From NCBI GenBank assembly GCA_026398175.1, contig JAPLTJ010000151.1, forward strand, positions 1 through 36,390: a DNA stretch of 36,390 bases, given 5' to 3'. Source of the DNA: Verrucomicrobiia bacterium. Its GTDB lineage: Bacteria; Verrucomicrobiota; Verrucomicrobiia; Chthoniobacterales; UBA6821. Below, in pieces: positions 1-8,278 of the stretch. The position numbers and the translations under genes are program-made. Each line of letters opens with the position of its first letter. Within the stretch, counting starts at the first letter, position 1. The notes under the pieces are model-generated. The model had not been told where the DNA came from, made no database searches, and saw nothing but the letters and a program-made list of their open reading frames with translations.

Positions 1-134
1 AACTACTGGTCCAGTTTTTGGGGTCCACCTCTAATCATCGAACCAGAAAAATTCTTGGAGGAAAGACGACCTACGAAGTTTTTTTTGGAAAAGAAATTTT
101 CTCAGCCATGTGCTTTCAAGGCCTACATTGGTAG
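1..134 (+). mobile_element. 3' end of an IS transposase (IS30-like), truncated by the window edge
   Basis: Frame 3 is open from base 3 to a TAG at 132-134. Its last 33 codons begin NHRTRKILGGKTTYEVFFGK, which resembles the conserved C-terminus of IS30/IS481-type integrase-core transposases (pattern N-R-P-R-K-x-L-G-x-x-T-P-x-E-V-F-F). About 130 bases downstream, at 264-285, TGCACTTCACTTTTGAATCG resembles an IS30-type end, so the element may finish near 290. Only the tail is visible, so it cannot be said whether the copy is intact. The residues just after the match (from about SAMCFQGLHW) look atypical. Confidence 0.55.
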
Positions 135-463
135 AAACAATGAGCTTTGCCGGGCAGACACGTAGGAGCTGCTCGCTTTCCAGTTCCTACTCTCAATTCC
201 AACCTAACAAAAAGCAACACACCTTTGAGTAACCCATAGTGCTAGCTTTTCAGAGCAGAGTATTGCACTTCACTTTTGAATCGGCGAAACGATTAAATAT
301 GTGACGACTCATTAAATAAATGGATGAGTATCTACTGCCGACTTATTTGCACTCTCCATCACGCTAATGATATGATAACATTCTGGGGGGGGAGAGAAAA
401 CACAGTCCTGAGCTATATGAAGACAGGGAGCTTCTTATATTTTGCCTCTAAAAGCAACTTTTT
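135..463. other. Gene-free stretch downstream of the IS remnant
   Basis: No convincing ORF is seen. It holds the probable IS end near 264-290 and a run of eight G at 385-392. The stretch between 290 and 440 shows no recognisable structure. Confidence 0.5.
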
Positions 464-484
464 TCAAAAAGAAGTGACTGCTTG
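452..484 (-). terminator. Possible stem-loop at the end of rlmI
   Basis: On the minus strand, AAGCA (480-484) pairs with TGCTT (452-456), enclosing an inner pairing of a T run with an A run. The stem overlaps the stop codon of the methyltransferase gene at 464-466 and is followed by only a short T-rich stretch. This would be a weak intrinsic terminator at best. Confidence 0.25.
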
Positions 485-1633
485 ATAAAGAAAACCTTTA
501 AGATATTCCGTCTCGGGAATATTAATCGCAATCGGATGATCTGGACTTTGACTGAACGTCGCTAGTTTTCTAGCAGACCGCCGAGCCTCATGGAAAGCCT
601 CAGCGACGCTCTCATGAAATTCTGAAGCAGAGACATGATGAGAACAGGAAAAGGTTGCTAGCAGCCCATCTTTGGAAAGAAGCTGCGCCGCCTTCAGGTG
701 AAGCTCTCGATAACCCCTCAACGCCTCTTTGATGTTTTTACGTGTTTTGGAAAAAGCAGGAGGATCGAGAATAATGAGATCATATTCTTCCTGACGCCGT
801 GCAGCATGACTCAGAAAATCAAAAACATCAGCACCGACAATTTTTAGTTGAGCTTGATTTGTTGCTGCATGTTTTTCAATCCGAGGTAAATTCTGAACTC
901 CCGATTCAACCGCAGTGACAGCACTCGCTCCTGCGCGAGCACAGGCAATGGCAAAGGCTCCTTGATTAGAAAAACAGTCAAGCACACGTCGGCCCGAAGC
1001 CCAAGCTGCGACAGCACCGTAGCTGGCAACTTGATCAAGATAAAATCCTGTTTTTTGTCCCCCTAAAAAATCGAGAGAGAATTTCATTCCTGCAATCGTC
1101 ACGGTTTCTTCTGGTGTTTCATTTCCTAACAACAGACCAACACGAGATTCAAGCCCTTCTAATGCGCGAGAGGAGGCATCATTGCGTTCCACGACTGTCG
1201 TCACGCCGAGGACTTCACTTGCTGCTTGAGCAATCATTTCGCGTCGTTGATCCATGGCCATCGTGAGCGTTTGCAAAATTGCGACGGAGCCATATCGATC
1301 AATGATCACGCCAGGCAATCCATCGCTTTCGCTCCAAACAACACGTCGTACCTGTGGATCAATTTTTAATTGATCACGAAAAAGTTGAGCGCGTTCTATG
1401 CGACGACGAAAAAAATCAAGGTCCAGATCTTGCCGTTGATGAGAAAACCTCCGAGCAACAATTTGCGATCCTCCATGATAAACAGCACTTCCCAGCATGC
1501 GATCACGCCCATCCTTAATAGAAATTACGGATCCATTTTCAGGATTTCCAAAAACTTTTAAGACCTCTGTGCTGTAAACCCAATCATGACCATGAAGAAT
1601 ACGAGATCGAGGACGAATAATGATGCCAGCCAT
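464..1633 (-). CDS. rlmI: Class I SAM-dependent 23S rRNA (cytosine-C5) methyltransferase, RlmI-like
   Basis: Predicted cytoplasmic enzyme that methylates C5 of a cytosine in 23S rRNA (m5C1962 in E. coli) using S-adenosylmethionine. The 389-residue length fits the family. The N-terminal ~70 residues look like a PUA RNA-binding domain. A central RlmI-type region ends in LDFLGGQKTGFYLDQ (188-201). The Rossmann methyltransferase domain shows motif I VLDCFSNQGAFAIACA (217-232), motif IV DPPAF (290-294) and motif VI with the likely catalytic Cys330 in FSCSHH. The start ATG at 1633 fits the family N-terminus. Its 5' end lies 9 bases after the ppk stop, so the two genes probably share a transcript. 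No Shine-Dalgarno sequence is visible. Which rRNA cytosine it modifies is inferred from the family. Confidence 0.88.
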   Translation of the reverse strand: MAGIIIRPRSRILHGHDWVYSTEVLKVFGNPENGSVISIKDGRDRMLGSAVYHGGSQIVARRFSHQRQDLDLDFFRRRIERAQLFRDQLKIDPQVRRVVWSESDGLPGVIIDRYGSVAILQTLTMAMDQRREMIAQAASEVLGVTTVVERNDASSRALEGLESRVGLLLGNETPEETVTIAGMKFSLDFLGGQKTGFYLDQVASYGAVAAWASGRRVLDCFSNQGAFAIACARAGASAVTAVESGVQNLPRIEKHAATNQAQLKIVGADVFDFLSHAARRQEEYDLIILDPPAFSKTRKNIKEALRGYRELHLKAAQLLSKDGLLATFSCSHHVSASEFHESVAEAFHEARRSARKLATFSQSPDHPIAINIPETEYLKGFLYQAVTSF

Positions 1634-1642
1634 AGAAAGAGA

Positions 1643-3727
1643 TTACAGGTTGTAGGTTGCAGGTTGCAGCAATTTTTTCCGACGCTGCGCATCCTCGATA
1701 AAAGTTTGCTGAACATTAAAGCGCTCCCCAGTGATAGGTAAAGAATGATAGTACCCATCTTGATCCATCACACGAGCTTTAACATTATCTTTCCAAAACC
1801 ATTCTAAAATTTCTTCCACATGAGCTTTTACATCATTGTTCAATAATGGAAAACAAGTTTCCACACGACGAAAAAGATTGCGCGGCATCCAATCGGCGCT
1901 GCTCAGAAATAATTCGGGCACCCCTCCATTTTCAAAACGCAAGATGCGACTATGTTCAAGAAAACGTCCTACGATACTCCTGACTTCGATGGTCTCACTA
2001 ACTCCAGGAAGACCAGGGCGTAAGCAACAGATACCTCGCACCAGAAGTTTGATCGAAACACCTGCTTGAGAAGCTCGATAAAGTGCCTTGATCATTCCTT
2101 CTTCCACGAGAGCATTCATCTTGAGGTACATTCCCGAAGGCCTTCCCGCCTGCGCGTGTTCGATTTCCCGATCAATCAACGCAAGAAGTCTTTCTCGAAT
2201 CACATAAGGCGCCAAGATGAGTTCTTTCATCTCTGGTAATTTAGAAACTCCCGTTAGAACATTGAACATCGCCGCCAAATCAGCGGTCAAAGATTCTCGA
2301 GAGGTGAGCACTCCTAAATCCGTGTAAATACGAGCTGTAGAGGGATGATAATTGCCAGTTCCTAAATGAGCGTATCGGCGAATCACTTCTCCTTCTTGTC
2401 GCACAATGAGCATCGCCTTAGCGTGCGTCTTCAACCCTGAGAGTCCGTAAATCACATTGATGCCAGCCTCTCGCATCATGCGAGCCCACTTGATGTTGGC
2501 AGCTTCATCAAAACGCGCTTTTAATTCGATGACCACCGTCACCTGCTTTCCATTGCGTGCAGCGGTGATGAGTGAAGAAACCAAAGGAGAATCAGTGCTG
2601 GTGCGATAAAGCGTCTGCTTGATCGAGATAGTGTAAGGATCTTCGGCCGCATGCCCTAAAAAATCAGCAACGGTTTGAAAACTATCATACGGATGATGCA
2701 ATAAAATATCTCTCTTGCGCAGGTGCCAAAAAATATCGGCTTCCTCACTCAATGAAATGACGCTAGCAGGACTAAAACGTTCTTCGCGGAGATCAGGACG
2801 ATCTAACTCAAATGCTAGCGGTAAAAACTGTTTTAAATTGATGACCTCTTTAAAAAAATAGAGATCACTTTCATGAAGATGAAAAAGATGGAGCAGTCTT
2901 TTGGTGATCACCTCAGGACAGATCGCCTCCATTTCAAGGCGAATAGGGGCATTACGATGAACATGCCTTAACTCTTCTTCAATGGCGTTCAGAAGATTGT
3001 CCGATTCCTCTTCATCAATTGTTAGATTGCTATTGCGAGTCAGACGAAAAAGATAAACTCCCTTAATGGTCATCCCACAAAAAAGATCATTCAGATGTTC
3101 CCTGATGATGCTTTCCAAAAAAACAAATTGGTTTTTTTGAGATTGCCCAGAGCGAGAAAACGGGAGGAGGAGTGGCAGTGCTGTTGGAATCGGCACCATC
3201 GCTAGATCAGCGTTCATCCCCTCTCCCTCGAGCAAGACGATCAAGCTCAAACTCAAGTTGGGCAATTGAGGGAAAGGATGCGACGGATCAATCGCCAGCG
3301 GCGTCAGCGTTGGAAAAATAAATTTCCGAAAATAATTAGAAAAATATTTTTTCTCTTCTTCAGGAAGTTCCGAGTAGCGATGAAAAGAAATTTTTTCTTG
3401 ATTCAACGCCGGCAACACTTCTTCATTCCAACAACGATATTGATCTCCCACTTGTTGATGAATCCTCGCTGCAAGAGCTGCAAGCTCTTCCTTCGGCGTC
3501 ATTCCATCAGCTCCTATGGCGATGTGATGGCTTTGATATTGCTGCCTGAGCGCGGACATGTGCACTTCAAAAAATTCGTCTAAGTTTGAACTGACAATCG
3601 CAAGAAATTTCAACCGCTCCAACAACGGATTCTCTTTTTCAAAAGCCTGATCGAGCACACGCTGATTGAACTCGAGCCAGCTCAATCCACGATTGAGAAA
3701 GAGTGAGTCTTGTTGTTGCGTTTTCAT
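1643..3727 (-). CDS. ppk: Polyphosphate kinase 1
   Basis: PPK1 reversibly transfers the terminal phosphate of ATP to inorganic polyphosphate. It is membrane-associated in E. coli. The 694 residues cover the whole family: N-terminal domain (FLNRGLSWLEFNQRVL, 10-25), head domain (FPTLTPLAIDPSHPFPQLPN, 138-157) and two phospholipase-D-like catalytic domains. The two histidines known from E. coli PPK are present at identical numbers: His435 in THAKAMLIV and His454 in YAHLGTGNYH. A later EHSRI motif is also kept. The last residues, LLQPATYNL, are unusual. They are encoded by three near-copies of a CAACCTR unit that resembles the short tandem words found in intergenic DNA here, so the original C-terminus may have been replaced. 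A weak GAGAG lies upstream of the start. Confidence 0.95.
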   Translation of the reverse strand: MKTQQQDSLFLNRGLSWLEFNQRVLDQAFEKENPLLERLKFLAIVSSNLDEFFEVHMSALRQQYQSHHIAIGADGMTPKEELAALAARIHQQVGDQYRCWNEEVLPALNQEKISFHRYSELPEEEKKYFSNYFRKFIFPTLTPLAIDPSHPFPQLPNLSLSLIVLLEGEGMNADLAMVPIPTALPLLLPFSRSGQSQKNQFVFLESIIREHLNDLFCGMTIKGVYLFRLTRNSNLTIDEEESDNLLNAIEEELRHVHRNAPIRLEMEAICPEVITKRLLHLFHLHESDLYFFKEVINLKQFLPLAFELDRPDLREERFSPASVISLSEEADIFWHLRKRDILLHHPYDSFQTVADFLGHAAEDPYTISIKQTLYRTSTDSPLVSSLITAARNGKQVTVVIELKARFDEAANIKWARMMREAGINVIYGLSGLKTHAKAMLIVRQEGEVIRRYAHLGTGNYHPSTARIYTDLGVLTSRESLTADLAAMFNVLTGVSKLPEMKELILAPYVIRERLLALIDREIEHAQAGRPSGMYLKMNALVEEGMIKALYRASQAGVSIKLLVRGICCLRPGLPGVSETIEVRSIVGRFLEHSRILRFENGGVPELFLSSADWMPRNLFRRVETCFPLLNNDVKAHVEEILEWFWKDNVKARVMDQDGYYHSLPITGERFNVQQTFIEDAQRRKKLLQPATYNL

Positions 3728-3887
3728 AAAAAGGATCTCTCATGATAAAAGAAGATCATCAGATGAGGAAAGCGGGAAATGAGGATTATCTCATTTGTAC
3801 TGTTGCCTCATAAGTTTTGAAACCTGAGGGAAAGAAATGAAGCCAAAAAACAGGGAGGGGATTTCATTTTTTTAACTCTATCTGTTC

Positions 3888-5942
3888 TTAGAAAGCCCCT
3901 TCAGATGCAGTTGATGTTTCTGGAGTTCTTACCAACTGAATAATATTCCACAAGGTTCCGTAGACAATATTCCTAATGGCATTATTAGTTATTAATTTTC
4001 CTGCTATGCCTTTAAATTCAGCCGTGACTTCGTACGCAGCAAGTAATTTATCTTCGTGTGGCACAACTGTAAAAGCTCCTTTAAATGTTTCCACATAGGT
4101 AGCGTCGCCTGTTTTTTCAAAAGAAATTTTTTCTCCATCCCCCTCAACTGAAAGCCGCTCACTCTTCATCGAAACAGCTTCTTGAAATACCTGCCTTCCA
4201 AGAAGCGGAACATCTGCATCTACTTGGAAAATATAATTTGCAGTAGTATGTGGAGACAACATCTTGGTAACCTGCACGTCAGCGCATCTTGGTAAAATCT
4301 TTGTCGCCTGAGAAGGATCCCAATAGAGAGCAGCAGCACCTCTTTCATCAGCTTCTAAAAGATAATAAGCAGTGAAGGTGGAAGGCTTATAGTAGGTTAT
4401 TCCATAAGATTTGTATGACTCACCTTTTGTTTCGGTAACAACAACCCTCCCTTCATCAAGCCTACTTTTTTCTTCCCTAGAAAGTTTTGTGTAGAGCGCT
4501 GCTGGTGGCCCCACTACGAATGGCTCTGCTGCTGATTCCACCAACGGCAGCTCTTCTCTCACTGTCGCGGATAAATGATCTTCCTTAATATTAGCTTCCT
4601 CAGCACCGTCACGACAACTTGCTTCCCGAGCAAGGGTCCTGCTGCTTGCTTCGTTAGCGAGATCACGTTGAGAAGGTGCGCGTTGATCTTTTAAGAAAGT
4701 GATACGCAAAACAGGTGGTTCAACAACGTGCAATTCTTCAGCATGAATTGTTTCTTGCAATTCTAAGAGCACATCCTTGCGCTCCTCATCAAGTTCTTCA
4801 TTTTCAAATTCTCCATAGTCAGCTGAACTAGCTGCTTTTTTTAAAGCAGGTTTTCCTGTTCCCTCTTGAACTCCTTTTGCATCATGAGCAATTATTGCTG
4901 GCGGAACACTTGCGGACATCTGCTGCTCCACATCTATCAGTGAGGGGCTTGTTATATTGCGAATAGTGTACCTGACTCCAGAAACCGGAGGGCCTTTAGA
5001 AATTCCCTCATCCAATGCCGAGTGGCTTACAATGAGCCTCCGATCAGGAGATCTAACCAGAGAGGGCTTAGCTGGCATCTTTTTAGAATCACTGACGCTC
5101 TCATTTTCTTCAACGGTGATCACAAGGCCAAGCCCACCATGATCAAACAGCGTATTTGGAAATTCATTTTCAAGTTCTCCATAGTCAGTATCACTAACTG
5201 AACTAGCTGCTTTTTTTAATAAAGCAGATCGCCCTGCCTCCTCTTGAACTCCTTTTGCATTATGAGCAGCTATTGCTGGAATAATAGCCGCGGATATCTG
5301 CTGCGCTCCACCTAACGCCGAAGGGCTTACGATGAGCCTACGCTGAGTATAGTTGACTCCAGCCGTTGGAGGAGCACCTGAAGCTCCCCTAACAGTCGAG
5401 GGTCGGATCTCTCTTGGCTGCACTACTGCCCCAACAGCAGACGATGAAATCACCTTAGCTGTACCACCAGCCTGAATAGTTCTGAGCTTTAGCTCTGATG
5501 TTAATTTTTTTCTTATATCAGCACTATTCATTCTAGCTCCAGATGGGATTTTAGAAATCATGCTTTTCATCGCAGTGTCCAAAATTTCTTTTTGCGCGTT
5601 CATGTCGCCCTCAACTTCAGCTCGCGCCCATTTCTCCATCGTTGCTCTATCAATAAACTGCATGTTCCTCATTTTGGAAAAATCCAACGGCTGTTCCTCC
5701 CCTTGTTGGACGGCCGGTTCCTCAGGCAATCTTGACCCATCACCTCTTGCGACACCAGCTGAAGCATTTTCATCCATTCCGTTAGGAGCAGTCGAAACGC
5801 GCAACTTTTCTTTTCCTTCTGCTGAAGCAAAAGGGTCAGAACCTTTTTCTTCACCTCCCTCCATCGGCCATCCATATAACGGAATTGATGTAAAAAAAAT
5901 TACAAAAAGGAGAATAAGGGGGAGGACTATCTTTGAGGACAT
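3888..5942 (-). CDS. Secreted protein with an internal duplication and a C-terminal SRPBCC/START-like domain
   Basis: Function unknown. I start it at ATG 5942 because MSSKIVLPLILLFVIFFTSI then reads as a signal peptide ending near residue 24; an upstream in-frame ATG at 6008 would bury it. The protein (684 residues) has a Glu/Ala/Ser-rich middle. It contains two copies of a ~70-residue unit at about 186-261 and 315-382, both with a PAI-containing AAHNAKGVQE/AHDAKGVQE stretch and KKAASS...DYGE(L/F)ENE. Residues ~480-675 (WDPSQATKILPRCADVQV, then VPLLGRQVFQEAVSM) have the pattern of SRPBCC/START-like lipid-binding domains. A periplasmic or outer-surface location is inferred. The gene lies between a Nudix gene and ppk with gaps of 74 and 160 bases. 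Confidence 0.72.
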   Translation of the reverse strand: MSSKIVLPLILLFVIFFTSIPLYGWPMEGGEEKGSDPFASAEGKEKLRVSTAPNGMDENASAGVARGDGSRLPEEPAVQQGEEQPLDFSKMRNMQFIDRATMEKWARAEVEGDMNAQKEILDTAMKSMISKIPSGARMNSADIRKKLTSELKLRTIQAGGTAKVISSSAVGAVVQPREIRPSTVRGASGAPPTAGVNYTQRRLIVSPSALGGAQQISAAIIPAIAAHNAKGVQEEAGRSALLKKAASSVSDTDYGELENEFPNTLFDHGGLGLVITVEENESVSDSKKMPAKPSLVRSPDRRLIVSHSALDEGISKGPPVSGVRYTIRNITSPSLIDVEQQMSASVPPAIIAHDAKGVQEGTGKPALKKAASSADYGEFENEELDEERKDVLLELQETIHAEELHVVEPPVLRITFLKDQRAPSQRDLANEASSRTLAREASCRDGAEEANIKEDHLSATVREELPLVESAAEPFVVGPPAALYTKLSREEKSRLDEGRVVVTETKGESYKSYGITYYKPSTFTAYYLLEADERGAAALYWDPSQATKILPRCADVQVTKMLSPHTTANYIFQVDADVPLLGRQVFQEAVSMKSERLSVEGDGEKISFEKTGDATYVETFKGAFTVVPHEDKLLAAYEVTAEFKGIAGKLITNNAIRNIVYGTLWNIIQLVRTPETSTASEGAF
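4797..5000 (-). repeat. Second coding copy of the internal ~70-residue duplication
   Basis: Encodes residues ~315-382 (GPPVSGVRYT, then AHDAKGVQEGTGKPALKKAA, then DYGEFENE). It is partner to 5160-5387. The flanking phrase RRLIVSxSAL is also duplicated, although its position relative to the unit differs. Confidence 0.7.
5160..5387 (-). repeat. First coding copy of the internal ~70-residue duplication
   Basis: Encodes residues ~186-261 of the secreted SRPBCC-like protein. It shares G-PP-x(2)-GV-x-Y-T, AHNAKGVQE and KKAASS...YGELENE with the copy at 4797-5000. Confidence 0.7.
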
Positions 5943-6016
5943 AGATGAATGAATATGAAAATTTTTAGTGCTGCAGTGAATTTTCTCTTTTTTTATTTCG
6001 TACAGCATTTTTTGAA

Positions 6017-6544
6017 TTATTCCATCTCCACATGATTAGAAAGCATCTTATCCCCATCAAAGTGAAAAAAACCTTTGAATGTTTTTCCTTCCAACATGCC
6101 GGGAAGCCAGTACTGATCATCTTCCCACATCTCGTGAAAAGGAATTTTTGCTTGATGAAACCAATGAGGAATGGCCTCCGCGGTTTCCTGCGGCTCTCCT
6201 TCATGATCTTCAGCAAGAAAGACCACGGTGTGCAGCGCTCCAGAAATACCATCTTCAAATTGCTGAGGCTCGCCAGTTTTCTCATCCACAAATTGAAAAG
6301 AAAGTTCTCCCATCATTTTCAAATCGCGTGGCGTCACTCTCAATTCTTCTTGAACCTCCCGCACAGCCGCTTCTAATGCGGTTTCCCCAGATTCCAAGTG
6401 CCCGCCAGGTCCATTGATTTTCCCAGCACCAATCCCACGCTTTTTTCGAATCAACAAAATTTCTTCGCCACGGCGGATGAAACAAAGACATGTTAGGGCT
6501 GTTGGCTTCCACTCTTGCCAGAAGACTTTCTCTTCAGGCGTCAT
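6017..6544 (-). CDS. Nudix hydrolase, MutT/MTH1-like (probable 8-oxo-dGTP or related nucleotide diphosphatase)
   Basis: Hydrolyses a nucleoside-diphosphate-linked substrate, most likely an oxidised purine dNTP, judging from MTH1-like architecture. The 175 residues carry a Nudix box at 48-70: GHLESGE, seven residues, REVQEELRV. The glycine expected after REUXEEX is Arg69; the glutamates that bind the metal are intact. The C-terminus KTFKGFFHFDGDKML resembles MTH1-type proteins. The start ATG at 6544 overlaps the stop of the upstream small membrane protein gene by one base (TAATG), so the two are probably translationally coupled. Substrate specificity cannot be read from the sequence. Confidence 0.85.
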   Translation of the reverse strand: MTPEEKVFWQEWKPTALTCLCFIRRGEEILLIRKKRGIGAGKINGPGGHLESGETALEAAVREVQEELRVTPRDLKMMGELSFQFVDEKTGEPQQFEDGISGALHTVVFLAEDHEGEPQETAEAIPHWFHQAKIPFHEMWEDDQYWLPGMLEGKTFKGFFHFDGDKMLSNHVEME

Positions 6545-6843
6545 TAGATCATTGCTTCTGCTTCCGACAACCCTTCGCCGTCACGAATAGATTCTAGCTG
6601 ACGTTGAGCACGACTCCGAGAATGAGGCCTGTTGCGAACACGCATGATAAAGCTAGCCGCAATCGGAACAGCAACAATAATTCCAGCAGTCAAGAGCATG
6701 ATGGAAGTGCGATGACGAGCACGTTTGCTCATCTTATCAGCCAGGAGCAACCCAAGTCCACAGCCAGCTGCAGCTTGAGTGATCGCAATCGTCCCTGACA
6801 CAGGCAGATTTTCTGAAAAATTCGAAAGTGAAAGTTGAGACAT
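6544..6843 (-). CDS. Small membrane protein, two predicted transmembrane helices
   Basis: Unrecognised 99-residue protein. Residues ~15-35 (SGTIAITQAAAGCGLGLLLA) and ~47-67 (SIMLLTAGIIVAVPIAASFI) are hydrophobic helices joined by a short basic loop (DKMSKRARHRT). A basic, Arg-rich tail and an acidic C-terminus (LSEAEAMI) follow. The arrangement suggests a helical hairpin in the inner membrane with both the loop and tail positively charged. It overlaps the Nudix gene by one base and lies immediately downstream of a palindromic element. No function is assigned; the coding call rests on the operon fit and the helix pattern. Confidence 0.6.
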   Translation of the reverse strand: MSQLSLSNFSENLPVSGTIAITQAAAGCGLGLLLADKMSKRARHRTSIMLLTAGIIVAVPIAASFIMRVRNRPHSRSRAQRQLESIRDGEGLSEAEAMI

Positions 6844-6886
6844 GTTCCGAGCCTAGCTATTTCAAGCTGTAAAATCAACTGAAAGG

Positions 6887-7047
6887 ATTCACAGGGATGG
6901 AAGCGATAGAAGGGATAAAGAAAAATATTATTTGCAGTTTTAGTTTTTAAAATTAGATCTCAGTAGGTTTCATTGGTATTTTTAAAATTTTTATTTCGAT
7001 TTACAAAAAATTCCTTTATCCCTTCTATCGCTTCCATCCCTGTGAAT
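6887..7047. repeat. Palindromic element, family R1, copy A (perfect 34-bp terminal inverted repeats)
   Basis: The left arm at 6887-6920 (core CACAGGGATGGAAGCGATAG) is exactly reverse-complementary to 7014-7047 over 34 bases. The 93-base interior is AT-rich without an ORF. The element lies between two divergent genes, the small membrane protein and ruvX. Related copies occur at 10130-10276, 13138-13341 and 24086-24220, with a solo arm at 29897-29922. Confidence 0.9.
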
Positions 7048-7089
7048 TTCTTCTCCTCTCTATCTATTCCATCGCTGTAATTTCTTTTT

Positions 7090-7518
7090 ATGCAACAAAC
7101 TCTCGGCATCGACTTAGGCTCCGTCAGGATTGGACTCGCTCTCAGCGACGACCTTGGATGGATGGCGCACCCTTGGCAGACACTTTCAAGATCCCCTCGC
7201 AGTGTTGAGGAAATCGTACGGCTTGCCTCAGAAAAAAAAGTCACCACCATCGTTGTGGGTCTTCCGCGAAACCTCAACGGAACCTACGGCCCTGCCGCTG
7301 AACATTGTCGTGCCTTCGCTCAAGAACTACAAAAGCAAACTGAAGCGAAGGTTGTGCTTTGGGACGAGCGCTTCACGACTGCGATGGCCTCACGTCAACT
7401 TCAAGAGGCTGGCCGCAATCAAAAACAGCAACGCGCTATCATTGATCAAGCGGCAGCGCAACAGATCCTGCAAGATTGGATGGATGCACAGCAACAGAAT
7501 CTAGAGAACCTTGTATGA
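7090..7518 (+). CDS. ruvX: RuvX/YqgF, putative pre-16S rRNA nuclease / Holliday-junction-resolvase-like
   Basis: RNase H-fold protein of the YqgF family, which trims the 5' end of 16S rRNA precursor in E. coli. At 142 residues it has the usual length. It has the first acidic site Asp8 in GIDLGSVRIGLALSD, the strand VVGLPRNLNGTYGP (56-69), WDERFTT (91-97) and the final acidic position Asp119 in IIDQAAAQQILQDW. It is the first gene of a packed run ruvX-fic-truA. Its leader is pyrimidine-rich with no Shine-Dalgarno sequence. The right arm of palindromic element R1 ends 42 bases upstream, so the promoter probably lies in or beside that element. Confidence 0.9.
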   Translation: MQQTLGIDLGSVRIGLALSDDLGWMAHPWQTLSRSPRSVEEIVRLASEKKVTTIVVGLPRNLNGTYGPAAEHCRAFAQELQKQTEAKVVLWDERFTTAMASRQLQEAGRNQKQQRAIIDQAAAQQILQDWMDAQQQNLENLV

Positions 7519-7546
7519 AAATGAGACTTTGCCTAAATTCTGCAAT

Positions 7547-8278
7547 ATGACATCCGATCACCTCACCGCAGAAAAACTCCTCGGCTTCACGTGGAGTTGT
7601 CCTGATCAACTTTTTCAATTTGATACTCCCAATCAAGAACGAGCTTTGTGGCGCCTAAAAAAACTTTTTCCTGAAATTGTTTTTGATGTGACTTTGTTAG
7701 AAGGGAATCCTTTCACGTTTCCCCAAGTTCAGACTTTATTAGATGGAACCACGGTGGGAGGACAAAAAATTTCTGATGCTGATCAAGTTCTCAATCAAGC
7801 AGCTTCTTTCAAAAAATTGATGACTCTTTGCAAGTCTGGCAATTTTGAAATGATAAAAAAAGTTGCTTGCGAGTTAAATGCGCTCGCAGCTAAAGGCGAA
7901 TCACTCCAAGAAGGTATTTTTAGAAATGGCAATGTCGGCATTGCAGGAACTCAGTACCAACCTCCAGCAGCCGATCAGCTTGATGCCATCTTTCAAGAAC
8001 TCTGCAAAGCTCAAGATCTTCTTAACAACTCAATGGAACGAGGCATTGCCACTTTTCTTTCTTGTGCCAAAAATCAATTTTTTTGGGATGGCAACAAACG
8101 CACTGGTCGCCTCCTTATGAATGGCATTCTTCTTATGGCTGGTCAGGATATCATCACGGTGCCAGCCAGATGCCGAGAGGAGTTCCACACGAACATGATT
8201 CGCTTCTATCAAAGCAATGATGCCTCAGAAATGTTTTGCTTTATGGCGCGACAACAAATTAGTCAACGGTTCTCGTGA
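7547..8278 (+). CDS. Fic-fold family protein with a degenerate Fic motif (catalytic His replaced by Gln)
   Basis: Fic proteins usually transfer AMP or another phosphate-containing moiety to target hydroxyls through a histidine in HPFx(D/E)GNGRxxR. Here the motif reads QFFWDGNKRTGR (residues 177-188). The phosphate-binding loop is kept but the histidine position is Gln, so classical AMPylation is doubtful. Upstream, GIFRNGNVGIAGTQYQPP matches the Fic-domain entry region, and LLDGTTVGGQKISDADQVLN fits the usual N-terminal part. ATG 7547 (243 residues) is chosen over TTG 7511, which would overlap ruvX. The 3' end overlaps truA by four bases (GTGA), so coupled translation is likely. From memory, QFFxDGNKRT is seen in one Fic subgroup, so this may be family-wide rather than decay. 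Confidence 0.82.
   Translation: MTSDHLTAEKLLGFTWSCPDQLFQFDTPNQERALWRLKKLFPEIVFDVTLLEGNPFTFPQVQTLLDGTTVGGQKISDADQVLNQAASFKKLMTLCKSGNFEMIKKVACELNALAAKGESLQEGIFRNGNVGIAGTQYQPPAADQLDAIFQELCKAQDLLNNSMERGIATFLSCAKNQFFWDGNKRTGRLLMNGILLMAGQDIITVPARCREEFHTNMIRFYQSNDASEMFCFMARQQISQRFS

Noticed and set aside
3777-3796. AAATGAG-GATTAT-CTCATTT hairpin as a terminator of the secreted SRPBCC-like gene
   Set aside because: The stem is only seven bases, AT-rich, about 90 bases after the stop, with no T-run on the minus strand.
5965-6376. Open frames on either strand overlapping the Nudix gene
   Set aside because: The Nudix box and C-terminal MTH1-like motif support one frame; the others are Arg/Phe-rich shadows.
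7511-7546. TTG start for the Fic protein
   Set aside because: It would add 12 non-conserved residues and overlap ruvX; ATG 7547 is simpler. It is not fully excluded.
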